Source of the DNA: Maribacter sp. MJ134
GTDB lineage: Bacteria > Bacteroidota > Bacteroidia > Flavobacteriales > Flavobacteriaceae
Length of the DNA stretch: 64,000 nucleotides
NCBI RefSeq assembly: GCF_003970695.1
Contig: NZ_CP034570.1
Coordinates: 2,046,001 to 2,110,000 of the forward strand
Direction of reading: 5' to 3'
The notes below the pieces were generated by a model. The model was not told the DNA's origin and did no database searches. It saw only the letters and a program-made list of their open reading frames with translations. Positions 25,528-37,159 of this stretch are shown piece after piece. Within the stretch, counting starts at the first letter, position 1, and every line of letters begins with the position of its first letter. The position numbers were made by a program, and so were the translations under genes.

Positions 25528-27063
25528 CTACAATAAATACAAGTCCTTATAATAGGCATCCAGTGATTTTTCCCATGTAAACCTCATTTTCTTAGCGTTG
25601 TTCTTAATCCTTTTCCACTTGGGCTGGTCGTTCTCCCAGATATCAAGGGCCTGGTCAAAACTCTTAACCATATTATTTATCTTTTCGTCATAGGTATTAC
25701 CATCGAACGCGAAGCCGGTTTTTAAGTGGGAGACCGTATCCTTTAAACCTCCAGTATGATGCACCAAACAAGGGTTCCCGTTGCGCATCGCCAACATCTG
25801 ACTTATACCACAAGGTTCAAAAAGGCTAGGCATAAAATAAAGGTCTGTCTCTAGATACATGGAATCTATCAAATCTTCTGACTGACCGTTCGTGAAAATA
25901 AAATTCTTATACTTATAACTCATGTTACGAAAATGTTCTTCGTAACCTGGATCTCCTGTTCCCAAGAGCATAAAAATTCCGCCTATTTTATCAAGTCGTT
26001 TTAACATCTTTTCCAATGCTTCCGGAGATCGCATAAAAAAGTAAAATTTTTGTTCTGTTAAACGGGCAACACTAGACACTATAAATTTGGGTCTATTACC
26101 TACGTATTCCATGATTTTCTCACCTGTATGGGCAAGAAAATTAGCTTTATACATTTTTGACTCATCTTGAAGCCATCCAAATAATGCTTTGACCGTATTT
26201 CTATAAAGCAAGCCCTTTTCCGCTTCTCTAATATTACCATAGTTGGACGCATTCAAAATTCCGAACAACCGCCCTTCATTATCTGCCTGTAGTAAATCAT
26301 TTTCCAAACTTTCCCCCCCAATAAATTCAGGTTTTCTACTAGGAAGCATCACGTCTTCCTTATAAGATGGAGAGACCGTATGTACGGCATCTGCCAGGCG
26401 AATACCAACTGCCATGAGATTAATACAATCCTGGTAACGCGGGTCCATCAAAGTCTTATGGTCAAGCTCTATTTCGGGAAACCAATTATTAACTGAAGCA
26501 TAATTATCGTAGAAGGGACGTATTCCCTGTATGGCCAAGTTGTGAATACTATAAACATATCGCATCTTCCTTAGACCTCTATAACTTGGGTGGTATTTCT
26601 TTAAAAATAACAAAGCACTTGAATGCCAATCGTGCATGTGTACAATATCCAAAGACCCGTAAGCCTCTACTCGCATAGATTCAGCGACTGCAGTATTAAA
26701 AACCATGAACTTCACAAAATCATTATAAAATGGCTCTGTTGGGTCGTCATGATAAATATGGGCAATACCACCTTCCTCTATTTCTGGATGGTGGATTACA
26801 TAATGTTTTATATTCGCATCGATTTTTTTCGGAACCACCTCATATAACTCAGCGGTGTAAGACGTACCTCTGAGCTGAAAATTTAAATTCATTTTAAATA
26901 CGCCTGATTTATGCAACCTAGAGTAGGAAGGAACCACAACATGGACCTTATCTCCTCGTTTGGAAATTTCTCTAGGGACATCACGGACAACATCGCCCAT
27001 TCCGCCCGCTTTACAATCTGGTATGGCATCATTCTCGGCAGCAACAAAAAGGAAATTATTCAT
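25528..27063 (-). CDS. glgA: Glycogen/starch synthase, GT5 family
   Basis: 511 aa two-domain GT-B glycosyltransferase that extends alpha-1,4-glucan from ADP- or UDP-glucose. The N-terminal Glyco_transf_5 domain has CKAGGMGDVVRDVP (the KxGGLGDV sugar-nucleotide loop), HMHDWHSSALLF and SIHNLAIQG; the C-terminal domain has LTEQKFYFF and SLFEPCGISQMLAMRNG with the conserved Glu of the retaining mechanism, then HHTGGLKDTV. No other glycogen gene (glgB/C/P) is adjacent. The gene symbol follows family; the protein is more diverged than the usual bacterial GlgA. Confidence 0.83.
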   Translation of the reverse strand: MNNFLFVAAENDAIPDCKAGGMGDVVRDVPREISKRGDKVHVVVPSYSRLHKSGVFKMNLNFQLRGTSYTAELYEVVPKKIDANIKHYVIHHPEIEEGGIAHIYHDDPTEPFYNDFVKFMVFNTAVAESMRVEAYGSLDIVHMHDWHSSALLFLKKYHPSYRGLRKMRYVYSIHNLAIQGIRPFYDNYASVNNWFPEIELDHKTLMDPRYQDCINLMAVGIRLADAVHTVSPSYKEDVMLPSRKPEFIGGESLENDLLQADNEGRLFGILNASNYGNIREAEKGLLYRNTVKALFGWLQDESKMYKANFLAHTGEKIMEYVGNRPKFIVSSVARLTEQKFYFFMRSPEALEKMLKRLDKIGGIFMLLGTGDPGYEEHFRNMSYKYKNFIFTNGQSEDLIDSMYLETDLYFMPSLFEPCGISQMLAMRNGNPCLVHHTGGLKDTVSHLKTGFAFDGNTYDEKINNMVKSFDQALDIWENDQPKWKRIKNNAKKMRFTWEKSLDAYYKDLYLL

Positions 27064-27134
27064 ATTCGGTGTTAGAGGGATTTTAATTATTGAATTGTAA
27101 AAAGGTAGTTATTTTTTTTGTGAATAGGCCAAAA

Positions 27135-27165
27135 AAAAAGCCTTTCTGAATTAGAAAGGCTTTTT
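27135..27165 (-). terminator. Terminator of eno
   Basis: AAAAAGCCTTTCT (27135-27147) and AGAAAGGCTTTTT (27153-27165) form a perfect 13-bp stem with a 5-nt loop. On the minus strand the stem is followed by further T residues. Confidence 0.9.
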
Positions 27166-27172
27166 AGAGGTA

Positions 27173-28489
<1,317 letters not shown>

Positions 28490-28503
28490 TTATTAATAGT
28501 GGG

Positions 28504-28511
28504 CAAAGATA
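28504..28511 (-). promoter_or_regulatory. Candidate eno -7 element
   Basis: TATCTTTG on the minus strand matches TAnnTTTG exactly, 39 nt before the eno ATG. No TTTG lies at the -33 position. Confidence 0.4.
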
Positions 28512-28572
28512 CGAAACACTCTTTTTAAAGAATTCTCTTAGGTACCGTAATTCCCAATAAAATAACGATAAT

Positions 28573-29700
28573 TTAAACTTCTAACGGCTCTTTTGTGTTT
28601 TTCGCAATTAAGTTGAAAAAATCATCGAAAAGATAGTCCGCATCATGAGGGCCTGGACTGGCTTCAGGATGGTATTGTACCGAGAAAACATTCTTGTCTT
28701 TCATCCTGATTCCCGCGACCGTCTTATCATTTAAGTGTACATGGGTAATCTCTAAATCCGTATTGGCCTCTGTTTCTTCTCGGTTAATCGCAAAACCGTG
28801 GTTCTGAGAGGTAATTTCTCCTTTCCCTGTCAGCAAATTTAAAACTGGGTGGTTGATACCCCTATGGCCATTATGCATTTTATAAGTCGATACTCCGTTA
28901 GCCAAGGCAATTACCTGATGTCCTAAACATATTCCAAATAAGGGCTTGTCTGTTTTTATGATATCCTTTGCCGTATTGATAGCATCTTTAAGAGGTTCTG
29001 GGTCACCAGGTCCGTTAGAAATAAAATAAGCATCAGGATTCCAAGACGCCATTTTATCAAAACTAGTATTATATGGAAACACTTTTATATACGCGTCTCG
29101 CTTAGCGAGATTTCTTAAGATATTCTTTTTAATACCAATATCCAAGGCAGATATTTTATACTTCGCATTTTCATCTCCATAGTAATACGGCTCACGGGTA
29201 GAAACTTTTGAAGCCAATTCTAAACCGTCCATACTAGGTACTTCTTTCAATTGTTTCTTTAGGCTTTCGATATTATCCACCTCCGTAGAAATAACAGCGT
29301 TCATAGCACCATTATCCCTTATATAATTCACCAAAGCCCTTGTATCAACATCGGATATGGCAAATAACCCGTTTTTATTTAAAAACTCCTCTAAACTGGC
29401 ATCCGCTATGGGCCTAGAGTATTCATAACTGAAATTTCTGCAAATCAATCCCGAAATTTTAATGGTTTCTGATTCTACCTCTTCCTTATTGGTGCCATAG
29501 TTACCAATATGTGCATTAGTAGTGACCATTAATTGACCAAAATAAGAGGGATCCGTAAAAATCTCCTGATAACCGGTCATTCCCGTATTAAAACAGACTT
29601 CCCCAAATGCAGTTCCCTCTTTATCCCCAACGGACTTACCATAAAAAATGGTACCGTCCGCCAATAATATTAACGCCTTTTTTCTGGATTGATATTTCAT
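28573..29700 (-). CDS. carA: Carbamoyl-phosphate synthase small (glutaminase) subunit
   Basis: 375 aa. It hydrolyses glutamine and delivers ammonia to CarB for carbamoyl phosphate (arginine and pyrimidine synthesis). The N-terminal CarA domain (GTAFGEVCFNTGMTGYQEIFTDPSY) is followed by a class I amidotransferase with the nucleophile Cys in FGICLGHQVIALANG and the His/Glu pair in SVQYHPEASPGP. carB is not in the window. It lies after the rplQ terminator, so it has its own promoter or is read through from the ribosomal run. Confidence 0.97.
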   Translation of the reverse strand: MKYQSRKKALILLADGTIFYGKSVGDKEGTAFGEVCFNTGMTGYQEIFTDPSYFGQLMVTTNAHIGNYGTNKEEVESETIKISGLICRNFSYEYSRPIADASLEEFLNKNGLFAISDVDTRALVNYIRDNGAMNAVISTEVDNIESLKKQLKEVPSMDGLELASKVSTREPYYYGDENAKYKISALDIGIKKNILRNLAKRDAYIKVFPYNTSFDKMASWNPDAYFISNGPGDPEPLKDAINTAKDIIKTDKPLFGICLGHQVIALANGVSTYKMHNGHRGINHPVLNLLTGKGEITSQNHGFAINREETEANTDLEITHVHLNDKTVAGIRMKDKNVFSVQYHPEASPGPHDADYLFDDFFNLIAKNTKEPLEV

Positions 29701-29742
29701 AAGTTTTCTATACTTTATTAATCGTTAACAAAAAAACATAAA

Positions 29743-29772
29743 AAAAGGATAAGCTATAAAGCTTATCCTTTT
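29743..29772 (-). terminator. Terminator of the ribosomal protein run, after rplQ
   Basis: AAAAGGATAAGC (29743-29754) and GCTTATCCTTTT (29761-29772) form a perfect 12-bp stem with a 6-nt loop. On the minus strand a TTTTTTT tract follows. It closes the roughly 17-kb minus-strand translation gene run. Confidence 0.9.
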
Positions 29773-29797
29773 ATAATTATCAATATTTATTGACATT

Positions 29798-30331
29798 TTA
29801 TTCTTCTGAGTCATCTGCTTTAGCCTCTGTATCAGTTTGAGCTTCTGCTTTAGAATCTGCAACAGCCACCGGAGGCGTTTCCGTCTTAGCTCCGCTACCT
29901 CTTCTACTTCTTCTTGTAGATTTTTTCTTAGGCTTGCCAGCATTGTACACTTCGTTGAAATCTACGAGCTCTATCATGGCCATGTCAGCATTATCACCTA
30001 GACGATTACCTAGTTTTATAATTCTAGTGTAACCACCTGGCCTGTCGGCAACCTTTTCAGATACCACGCTGAACAATTCAGTTACAGCATACTTATCCCT
30101 AAGACTCTTAAATACGATACGTCTGTTGTGCGTACCTTTTTCAGCAGATAAATTATTCTCTGCTTTTGATTTTGTAATCAATGGTTCTACAAATTGCTTC
30201 AGCGCCTTAGCTTTGGCAACAGTAGTATTGATTCTCTTATGCTCAATTAAGGAACAGGCCATATTGGCCAACATCGCCTTTCTATGTGCTGTTTTTCTTC
30301 CTAAATGGTTTATTTTTTTACCGTGTCTCAT
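29798..30331 (-). CDS. rplQ: 50S ribosomal protein L17 with acidic C-terminal tail
   Basis: 177 aa. Residues 1-117 are canonical L17 ([60 protein letters not shown]). The remaining 60 residues are a tail that is first Arg/Lys-rich ([13 protein letters not shown]) and then Ala/Glu/Asp-rich, an extension seen in other Bacteroidota. Last gene of the alpha-operon part, 57 bp after rpoA. Confidence 0.97.
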   Translation of the reverse strand: MRHGKKINHLGRKTAHRKAMLANMACSLIEHKRINTTVAKAKALKQFVEPLITKSKAENNLSAEKGTHNRRIVFKSLRDKYAVTELFSVVSEKVADRPGGYTRIIKLGNRLGDNADMAMIELVDFNEVYNAGKPKKKSTRRSRRGSGAKTETPPVAVADSKAEAQTDTEAKADDSEE

Positions 30332-30388
30332 ATGTTTACTTTATCATCTTGCTACCAAACTCGACTGGCGAGGAGCAAAATATGATTA

Positions 30389-31381
30389 TTAATCCTTATC
30401 TAATTTATATTTTGACAAATCCATTCCAAAGCTAAGTCCTTTGTTAATAACAAGTTCTTCTAGCTCTGTCAACGACTTTTTACCGAAGTTCCTGAATTTC
30501 ATCAAATCGTTTTTATTGAAAGACACCAAATCTCCAAGCGTATCAACTTCTGCCGCTTTCAAACAATTCAAAGCACGAACGGATAAATCCATATCCACAA
30601 GCTTGGTTTTTAACAATTGTCTCATATGTAAGGACTCTTCATCATAAGTCTCCGTTTGAGCTATTTCGTCAGCTTCCAGCGTAATTCTTTCATCAGAGAA
30701 AAGCATAAAGTGATGTATTAACACCTTGGCCGCCTCAGTTAAAGCATCTTTTGGGTGAATAGAACCATCAGAAACAATCTCGAAAACCAACTTTTCATAA
30801 TCGGTTTTTTGTTCTACACGATAGTTTTCAATACTATACTTTACATTCTTAATTGGTGTAAAAATAGAGTCCACAGCGATAGTCCCCATTGGAGCTCCCG
30901 ACTTTTTGTTCTCTTCGGCAGGAACATAGCCCCTACCTTTATCAATCGTGATTTCCATGTTGATGCTAACCTTAGCATCCATATTACAGATGACCAAGTC
31001 AGGATTAAGCACTTGGTAACCAGAAATAAACTTCTGGAAATCCCCAGCGGTCAACTGATCTTTACCACTTACGGATATTGAAACAACTTCCGCTTCGGAA
31101 TCCTCGATTTGCTTCTTAAAACGAACTTGTTTTAAATTCAATATAATTTCGGTTACGTCTTCTACAACACCAGATATTACAGAGAACTCATGTTCTACTT
31201 TATCAATCCTTACGGATGTGATGGCATGCCCTTCTAATGAAGAAAGCAATACCCTTCTTAATGCATTCCCAACAGTTAATCCATAACCAGGTTCCAAAGG
31301 ACGAAATTCAAATTTCCCTTCGAAATCTGAGGAATCGATCATTATTACTTTATCGGGTTTCTGAAAATTAAATAATGCCAT
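30389..31381 (-). CDS. rpoA: RNA polymerase alpha subunit
   Basis: 330 aa. The N-terminal domain dimerises and nucleates core assembly ([35 protein letters not shown]). The C-terminal domain (from about 255) has the helix-hairpin-helix fold that contacts DNA and activators ([40 protein letters not shown]). Between rpsD (17 bp upstream) and rplQ, the standard alpha-operon place. Confidence 0.98.
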   Translation of the reverse strand: MALFNFQKPDKVIMIDSSDFEGKFEFRPLEPGYGLTVGNALRRVLLSSLEGHAITSVRIDKVEHEFSVISGVVEDVTEIILNLKQVRFKKQIEDSEAEVVSISVSGKDQLTAGDFQKFISGYQVLNPDLVICNMDAKVSINMEITIDKGRGYVPAEENKKSGAPMGTIAVDSIFTPIKNVKYSIENYRVEQKTDYEKLVFEIVSDGSIHPKDALTEAAKVLIHHFMLFSDERITLEADEIAQTETYDEESLHMRQLLKTKLVDMDLSVRALNCLKAAEVDTLGDLVSFNKNDLMKFRNFGKKSLTELEELVINKGLSFGMDLSKYKLDKD

Positions 31382-31398
31382 AATTGGATCAGTGTTGT

Positions 31399-32004
31399 TT
31401 ATTTAGAGTATAACTCGACTATTAATTGTTCTTTGATATTTTCAGGAATCTGAAGTCTTTCTGGAACCGATACGAATGTACCCTCCATTTTTTCTGAATT
31501 CCACGTCATCCATTCATAAACTGAGCTATTTGCAGCCAATGAATCCTGTATGTTTTGTAAGGATTTAGATTTTTCTCTTACCCCAACAACGTCTCCTGCT
31601 TTCAAAGAGTAAGAAGGAATGTTTACCAACTCTCCGTTAACAGTAATGTGTCTGTGTGATACTAATTGTCTAGCGCCACTTCTGGTAGGAGAAACTCCCA
31701 TTCTGTAAACAACGTTGTCTAAACGAGATTCACATAACTGAAGTAATACTTCACCTGTAACACCTTTACTCCTGTTAGCTTTGGAGAATAAATTACGGAA
31801 TTGCTTTTCCAAAATACCATACGTGTATTTTGCTTTTTGTTTCTCCATTAACTGCACGGAGTACTCCGATTTTTTACCACGACGTCTTGCGTTACCGTGT
31901 TGTCCTGGGGGATAGTTTTTCTTTTCGAAGGCTTTGTCGTCTCCGAATATCGCTTCTCCGAATTTACGGGCGATTTTTGATTTTGGTCCTGTGTATCTTG
32001 CCAT
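31399..32004 (-). CDS. rpsD: 30S ribosomal protein S4
   Basis: 201 aa. It is a primary 16S-binding protein and in enterics a translational repressor of its operon. Signatures: [20 protein letters not shown] and the S4 RNA-binding domain [36 protein letters not shown]. The 89-bp gap to rpsK upstream is larger than most in this run and could hold a leader element, though I see no clear structure. Confidence 0.98.
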   Translation of the reverse strand: MARYTGPKSKIARKFGEAIFGDDKAFEKKNYPPGQHGNARRRGKKSEYSVQLMEKQKAKYTYGILEKQFRNLFSKANRSKGVTGEVLLQLCESRLDNVVYRMGVSPTRSGARQLVSHRHITVNGELVNIPSYSLKAGDVVGVREKSKSLQNIQDSLAANSSVYEWMTWNSEKMEGTFVSVPERLQIPENIKEQLIVELYSK

Positions 32005-32093
32005 TTTCTTAAATTATGAAAGTGAGATTATGAATTAAGGCTTATCCTTCGATAATCGTAATTACACCTTCTGTGAAATCTATTAATACTTAA

Positions 32094-32486
32094 TTAAACT
32101 CTTCTTCTTTTTGGAGGTCTACAACCATTATGAGGCATCGGAGTTACATCTATGATTTCCGTCACTTCAATTCCTGAATTGTGTAGGGCACGTATGGCAG
32201 ATTCTCTACCATTACCCGGTCCTTTTACATACACCTTTACTTTTCTTAAACCAGCTTCATGAGCTACTTTGGAACAATCTTCTGCAGCAACCTGTGCAGC
32301 ATATGGTGTATTCTTTTTTGAACCTCTAAATCCTAATTTACCAGCTGATGACCATGAGATTACATCACCCTTTTTATTAGTCAATGAAATAATAATGTTA
32401 TTAAATGAAGCTGTTACGTGAGCTTCACCAACAGAATCTACAACAACCTTACGTTTCTTAGTTACTTTTGTATTTGCCTTTGCCAT
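32094..32486 (-). CDS. rpsK: 30S ribosomal protein S11
   Basis: 130 aa. It forms part of the 30S platform near the Shine-Dalgarno/anti-Shine-Dalgarno helix. Signatures: [46 protein letters not shown] and the ending [18 protein letters not shown]. 9 bp after rpsM. Confidence 0.98.
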   Translation of the reverse strand: MAKANTKVTKKRKVVVDSVGEAHVTASFNNIIISLTNKKGDVISWSSAGKLGFRGSKKNTPYAAQVAAEDCSKVAHEAGLRKVKVYVKGPGNGRESAIRALHNSGIEVTEIIDVTPMPHNGCRPPKRRRV

Positions 32487-32495
32487 AACTATTTA

Positions 32496-32870
32496 TTATT
32501 TAGTAGCCTTCTTCTTGTTAGCAACTGTTTTACGCTTTCCTTTTCTAGTTCTAGAGTTATTCTTGGTACGTTGACCTCTTAAGGGTAAACCTGATCTATG
32601 GCGAATACCTCTATAACAACCAATGTCCATTAAACGCTTAATGTTCAATTGTGTTTCAGAACGAAGCTCTCCCTCGATGGTAAAAGCAGAAACAGCCTCC
32701 CTGATACGACCAATCTCATCATCGTTCCAATCAGAGACCTTAGTATCTTCACTAACTTGGGCTTTCTCTAATATTTCTTTAGACCTGCTTCTTCCAATTC
32801 CGAAAATATAGGTCAAGGCAATTACGCCTCTTTTCTGTTTTGGTATGTCTATACCCGCGATTCTTGCCAT
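32496..32870 (-). CDS. rpsM: 30S ribosomal protein S13
   Basis: 124 aa. Located in the 30S head at the intersubunit bridge. Signatures: [54 protein letters not shown] and a Lys-rich tail. 2 bp after rpmJ. Confidence 0.98.
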   Translation of the reverse strand: MARIAGIDIPKQKRGVIALTYIFGIGRSRSKEILEKAQVSEDTKVSDWNDDEIGRIREAVSAFTIEGELRSETQLNIKRLMDIGCYRGIRHRSGLPLRGQRTKNNSRTRKGKRKTVANKKKATK

Positions 32871-32872
32871 AA

Positions 32873-32989
32873 TTACCCTTGTCTTTGTTTAAATCTAGGA
32901 TTCTTTTTGTTGATTACGTACAACCTGCCCTTTCTGCGTACAATCTTGCATTCGGCACTTCTCTTTTTAACTGATGCTCTTACTTTCAT
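32873..32989 (-). CDS. rpmJ: 50S ribosomal protein L36, zinc-ligand-poor form
   Basis: 38 aa, too short for many ORF finders. The ATG at 32989 gives [20 protein letters not shown] and the frame ends NPRFKQRQG at a TAA (32875-32873). Of the usual four zinc ligands (Cys11, Cys14, Cys27, His33) only Cys14 remains; the others are Ser11, Asn27 and Phe33, so it cannot bind zinc in the usual way. It lies between infA (8 bp) and rpsM (2 bp). Confidence 0.95.
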   Translation of the reverse strand: MKVRASVKKRSAECKIVRRKGRLYVINKKNPRFKQRQG

Positions 32990-32997
32990 CTTGTATC

Positions 32998-33213
32998 TTA
33001 GTATCTATAAGTAATTCTTGCTTTCGTAAGGTCGTATGGACTCATTTCCAATTTCACCTTGTCTCCAGGTAATAATTTAATATAATGCATGCGCATTTTG
33101 CCCGATATATGAGCAGTTACCACATGTCCATTTTCTAACTCCACACGAAACATTGCATTTGACAACGCTTCTATGATAGATCCATCTTGCTCTATTGCTG
33201 CTTGCTTAGCCAT
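32998..33213 (-). CDS. infA: Translation initiation factor IF-1
   Basis: 71 aa, single S1/OB-fold domain: [40 protein letters not shown] and [20 protein letters not shown]. It occupies the A site during initiation. Placed 3 bp after secY, as usual in Bacteroidota. Confidence 0.98.
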   Translation of the reverse strand: MAKQAAIEQDGSIIEALSNAMFRVELENGHVVTAHISGKMRMHYIKLLPGDKVKLEMSPYDLTKARITYRY

Positions 33214-33216
33214 AAA

Positions 33217-34560
33217 TTATGCTACTTTTCTGTTTTTTCCTGATTTCATCAGACCATCATAATGCCTGTTCAAGAGATATGAATTTACCTGTTGTACAGT
33301 ATCAATGGCCACACCCACCATAATGAGCAATGATGTTCCTCCGTAAAATAATGCCCATCCTGCCTGCACATCTAAAAGCTTTACAACAATTGCCGGTAAT
33401 ACCGCTAGTAAAGCTAAAAATATTGACCCCGGCAAAGTAATCAAAGACATAATCTTGTCTAAGAAATCACCCGTTTCCTTACCTGGCCTAATTCCTGGAA
33501 TAAAACCACCACTTCTTTTTAAATCATCAGCCATTTTGTTAGTTGGAACCGTAATAGCCGTATAGAAGTAAGTGAATATGATAATTAATAGACCGAATAG
33601 AATGTTATATGCTAGTCCGAAGATATCAGCAAATTGCACCTGCATCCACTGACCGAACTCCGTATCATCAAAAGCACCACCAATCATACTGGGAACAAAC
33701 ATGATTGCCTGTGCGAATATGATTGGCATAACCCCCGAAGCATTAAGTTTCAAAGGAATGTACTGTCTGGAACCCATGATGTTCTTTTCATAGCCTCCTG
33801 ATGCAGTTCTACGAGCATACTGCACCGGAATTTGCCTAGTGGCCATTACTAAGAGAACACTAGCAAGAATAACCAAGAACCAAACAATTACCTCAATAAG
33901 TATGAACATCAATCCACCATTATTGTTCGTAGTCCTAGAAATGAACTCTTGAACAAAGGATTGAGGCAAGGTGGCGATAATACCGATCATTATTAATAAG
34001 GATATACCGTTACCGATACCTTTATCCGTTATTTTTTCTCCTAACCACATTGCGAAAACACATCCTGTTACCAAAATTATGACCGCAGGCACCATGAAGT
34101 CAAGTCCCTTCCCTAATAGGAAAGCACTATCTCTAACACCAAAAGCTTCTAAGCCATATAGATAAGCCGGTGCTTGTACAATACAGATACCGATGGTTAG
34201 CCATCTAGTTATCTGATTTATCGTTTTACGTCCGCTTTCTCCTTCTTTCTGTAACTTTTGAAGATAGGGAATTGCAATCCCCATTAATTGAACTACAATC
34301 GAAGCAGAAATATAGGGCATTATTCCAAGTGCGAAAACAGAAGCATTGGCAAAAGCCCCTCCTGTAAATGCGTTCAGCAAACCAAATATTCCTTGGTCCG
34401 TGCCATCTGCCAGTCCACCCAATTGTGTAGAATCAATACCTGGAAGTACAATTTGACAACCAAATCTATAAACCAATAAAAGACCTAAGGTAATAAGTAT
34501 TCTATTCCTTAGCTCTTCTATTTTCCAAATATTGGATATTGTATCAATAAATTTCTTCAT
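33217..34560 (-). CDS. secY: Protein translocase subunit SecY
   Basis: 447 aa with ten predicted membrane segments; the channel of the Sec translocase. Signatures: TLGLLLVYRFGCQIVLPGID, GIMPYISASIVVQLMGIAIP (plug/helix 2 region), KGIGNGISLLIM and the C-terminal DTVQQVNSYLLNRHYDGLMK. 14 bp after rplO in the spc-type cluster. Confidence 0.98.
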   Translation of the reverse strand: MKKFIDTISNIWKIEELRNRILITLGLLLVYRFGCQIVLPGIDSTQLGGLADGTDQGIFGLLNAFTGGAFANASVFALGIMPYISASIVVQLMGIAIPYLQKLQKEGESGRKTINQITRWLTIGICIVQAPAYLYGLEAFGVRDSAFLLGKGLDFMVPAVIILVTGCVFAMWLGEKITDKGIGNGISLLIMIGIIATLPQSFVQEFISRTTNNNGGLMFILIEVIVWFLVILASVLLVMATRQIPVQYARRTASGGYEKNIMGSRQYIPLKLNASGVMPIIFAQAIMFVPSMIGGAFDDTEFGQWMQVQFADIFGLAYNILFGLLIIIFTYFYTAITVPTNKMADDLKRSGGFIPGIRPGKETGDFLDKIMSLITLPGSIFLALLAVLPAIVVKLLDVQAGWALFYGGTSLLIMVGVAIDTVQQVNSYLLNRHYDGLMKSGKNRKVA

Positions 34561-34574
34561 GCTCTCGTTTATGC

Positions 34575-35027
34575 TTATAAACTTATTGCTTCACCACCGG
34601 CAGCTTCGATAGCGGCTTTTGCTGTAGCTGTAAATTTATGTACCGAAATTTTCAGTGATGCTTTTAACTCTCCACCACCTAAAATCTTCACTAACTCATT
34701 TTTTCTAACAAGTCCGTTCTCTATCAAAATATCTAAAGTAACAGTATCCTTGATAACCTTGTCATCAACAAGAGCTTGCAACCTGTCTAGATTAATGCCT
34801 TGATATTCCTTACGATTTATATTCGTGAAACCGAACTTAGGCACTCTTCTTTGCAAGGGCATCTGTCCACCTTCAAATCCTATTTTCTTGGAGTAACCCG
34901 ATCTAGATTTAGCTCCTTTATGTCCTCTTGCAGCAGTTCCACCTTTACCAGATCCTTGGCCTCTTCCCAGACGCTTACCATCTCTATTAACTGAACCTTC
35001 TGCAGGTTGTAGATTACTTAAATTCAT
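34575..35027 (-). CDS. rplO: 50S ribosomal protein L15
   Basis: 150 aa. Signatures: MNLSNLQPAEGSVNRDGKRL, GRGQGSGKGGTAARGHKGAKSR and FEGGQMPLQRRVPKFGF. I start at ATG 35027; a TTG one codon upstream would add a Met and is not needed. 11 bp after rpmD. Confidence 0.97.
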   Translation of the reverse strand: MNLSNLQPAEGSVNRDGKRLGRGQGSGKGGTAARGHKGAKSRSGYSKKIGFEGGQMPLQRRVPKFGFTNINRKEYQGINLDRLQALVDDKVIKDTVTLDILIENGLVRKNELVKILGGGELKASLKISVHKFTATAKAAIEAAGGEAISL

Positions 35028-35038
35028 CAAATATTTAT

Positions 35039-35218
35039 TTAAGCTTCTTCTGTAGAAACTAGATGTTTAACTTTATTTATCATTCCAAGAATATTAGGGG
35101 TGTCTTCATGCTCTACCACCTGACCAATTCTTTTTAAACCAAGAGCTTCTAACGTTCGCTTTTGATTTTGAGGTTTTTTGATGCTACTCTTTAACTGTGT
35201 AACCTTAATCTTTGCCAT
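35039..35218 (-). CDS. rpmD: 50S ribosomal protein L30
   Basis: 59 aa, one codon below a common 60-aa ORF cutoff. The ATG at 35218 gives MAKIKVTQLKSSIKKPQNQK and the family core TLEALGLKRIGQVVEHEDTP, ending at TAA (35041-35039). It sits between rpsE (10 bp) and rplO (11 bp), its normal place. Confidence 0.96.
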   Translation of the reverse strand: MAKIKVTQLKSSIKKPQNQKRTLEALGLKRIGQVVEHEDTPNILGMINKVKHLVSTEEA

Positions 35219-35228
35219 AATACCCTTC

Positions 35229-35753
35229 TTAACCTTTAAAAACTTTCTCTAAAGAAACTCCTCTTTGTTGTGCAACTGTTCTTGCATCCCTTAATTGTAA
35301 TAAAGCATCAAAAGTTGCCTTAACTACGTTGTGGGGGTTTGAGGAACCCTGTGATTTTGACAGTACGTCATGAACGCCAACGGCCTCCAGTACCGCTCTA
35401 ACGGCACCACCAGCAATTACACCGGTACCATGCGAAGCAGGTTGGATATAAACACGTGCTCCACCGAATTTACCTTTTTGCTCGTGTGGCAGCGTACCTT
35501 TATTCAAAGGGATACGAATCAAATTCTTTTTTCCGTCTTCAATTGCCTTTGCAATTGCCGTAGCCACTTCCTTTGATTTTCCAAGGCCATGACCAACAAC
35601 TCCGTTTTCATCTCCTACTACTACAATCGCAGAAAAGCCAAATGCCCTACCACCCTTTGTAACCTTAGTAACACGCTGTACTCCGACCAATCTATCTTTA
35701 AGATCTAAGCCGCCTGGTTTTACAGTCTCTACGTTTTTATATTTTTGAAACAT
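35229..35753 (-). CDS. rpsE: 30S ribosomal protein S5
   Basis: 174 aa. It takes part in decoding accuracy at the mRNA entry site. Signatures: [60 protein letters not shown] and [19 protein letters not shown]. 9 bp after rplR. Confidence 0.98.
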   Translation of the reverse strand: MFQKYKNVETVKPGGLDLKDRLVGVQRVTKVTKGGRAFGFSAIVVVGDENGVVGHGLGKSKEVATAIAKAIEDGKKNLIRIPLNKGTLPHEQKGKFGGARVYIQPASHGTGVIAGGAVRAVLEAVGVHDVLSKSQGSSNPHNVVKATFDALLQLRDARTVAQQRGVSLEKVFKG

Positions 35754-35762
35754 ACTCTTTTT

Positions 35763-36119
35763 TTAGAATTTTAGTCCCGCTTCCCTTGCCCCTTCAGCCA
35801 AAGCTTTAACTCTTCCGTGATATAAATTACCACCTCTATCAAATGCCACTTTATCGAAACCGGCTTTAACCGATTTTTCCGCTATGGCCTTTCCTACTAG
35901 GGTAGCTATCTCTGTCTTGTTCCCATTTACTGAAGCGATATCCTTATCTCTAGATGATGCCGCTACCAAAGTGATACCTTCTACATCATTAATTACCTGA
36001 GCATAAATTTCATTATTACTCCTAAAAACCGATAATCTTGGTCTTTCAGCAGTACCAACGGAAACCTTACGGATTCTTCTTCGAATTCTATACTTTCTCT
36101 GCGTTTTTGATAATCCCAT
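35763..36119 (-). CDS. rplR: 50S ribosomal protein L18
   Basis: 118 aa 5S rRNA-binding protein. Signatures: [40 protein letters not shown] and the C-terminal [20 protein letters not shown]. 10 bp after rplF. Confidence 0.98.
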   Translation of the reverse strand: MGLSKTQRKYRIRRRIRKVSVGTAERPRLSVFRSNNEIYAQVINDVEGITLVAASSRDKDIASVNGNKTEIATLVGKAIAEKSVKAGFDKVAFDRGGNLYHGRVKALAEGAREAGLKF

Positions 36120-36129
36120 AATGCTATAA

Positions 36130-36672
36130 TTAAGCTGATTTACCAGCCTTTCTTCTTAATATTTCACCTACAAACTTAACACCTTTTCCTTTGTAAGGCT
36201 CAGGCTTACGGAAAGATCTTATTTTAGCGGCTATATGACCGACTAACTGCTTATCATGTGAGGTTAATTTTACGATAGGATTCTTCCCTTTTTCCGATAT
36301 TGTTTCAACTTTAACCTCTGGAGCTAAATCAAAAACGATATTATGTGAAAAACCCAAAGCCAAATCCAATTTCTGACCTTGGTTGCTAGCACGATAACCT
36401 ACACCAACCAACTCCAATTCCTTTGTCCAACCTTTAGACACACCTTCGACCATATTCAAAATTAATGATCTATACAGTCCGTGCTTGGCCTTGTGTTCCT
36501 TTGAATCCGAAGGTCTGGTCACGAATGCCTCACCATCTTCTACCTTAACACTGACGCCAGAAAATTCTTGAGTTAACTCTCCTAATTTTCCTTTAACAGT
36601 AATGATGTTATCATTGATTTCTATTGTAACTCCTTCCGGAATTGCTATTGGATTATTTCCTATTCTAGACAT
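36130..36672 (-). CDS. rplF: 50S ribosomal protein L6
   Basis: 180 aa, two repeated L6 domains. Signatures: [40 protein letters not shown] and the C-terminal [20 protein letters not shown]. 19 bp after rpsH. Confidence 0.98.
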   Translation of the reverse strand: MSRIGNNPIAIPEGVTIEINDNIITVKGKLGELTQEFSGVSVKVEDGEAFVTRPSDSKEHKAKHGLYRSLILNMVEGVSKGWTKELELVGVGYRASNQGQKLDLALGFSHNIVFDLAPEVKVETISEKGKNPIVKLTSHDKQLVGHIAAKIRSFRKPEPYKGKGVKFVGEILRRKAGKSA

Positions 36673-36691
36673 CTTCTAACTCTTTATTCTG

Positions 36692-37090
36692 TTAATATAC
36701 GTAACATAAAACCTCACCACCTACATTCTCTGCCTTGGCCTGCTTACTTGTCATTACTCCGTGTGATGTAGAGACTATGGCTATACCAAGACCGTTCAAT
36801 ACTCTTGGCAAATCTTCACTAGGAGCATATTTTCTAAGACCGGGCTTACTGATACGCTGTATCTTTTTGATTACAGGCTCCTTAGTCATCTTATCATATT
36901 TCAAGGCTATCTTAATAGTTCCCTGAACTTTATCATCCTCAAATTTATAACTAAGAATATATCCCTGATCGAACAATATCTTTGTTACTGCTTTTTTTAA
37001 GTTAGAAGCAGGAATCTCCACAACCCTGTGACCTGCTCTACTTGCATTTCTAACTCTAGTTAGATAATCTGCTATAGTATCTGTTACCAT
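36692..37090 (-). CDS. rpsH: 30S ribosomal protein S8
   Basis: 132 aa primary 16S-binding protein; in enterics it represses the spc operon. Signatures: DTIADYLTRVRNASRAGHRV and the C-terminal GIAIVSTSHGVMTSKQAKAE followed by GGEVLCYVY. The 69-bp gap to rpsN is one of the larger ones in the run. Confidence 0.98.
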   Translation of the reverse strand: MVTDTIADYLTRVRNASRAGHRVVEIPASNLKKAVTKILFDQGYILSYKFEDDKVQGTIKIALKYDKMTKEPVIKKIQRISKPGLRKYAPSEDLPRVLNGLGIAIVSTSHGVMTSKQAKAENVGGEVLCYVY

Positions 37091-37159
37091 TTATATATAA
37101 TTCGGTGACGGTTTTTAGCCATTTGCTAAACCTGAAACCAGTTCAACTTATTTATTTTA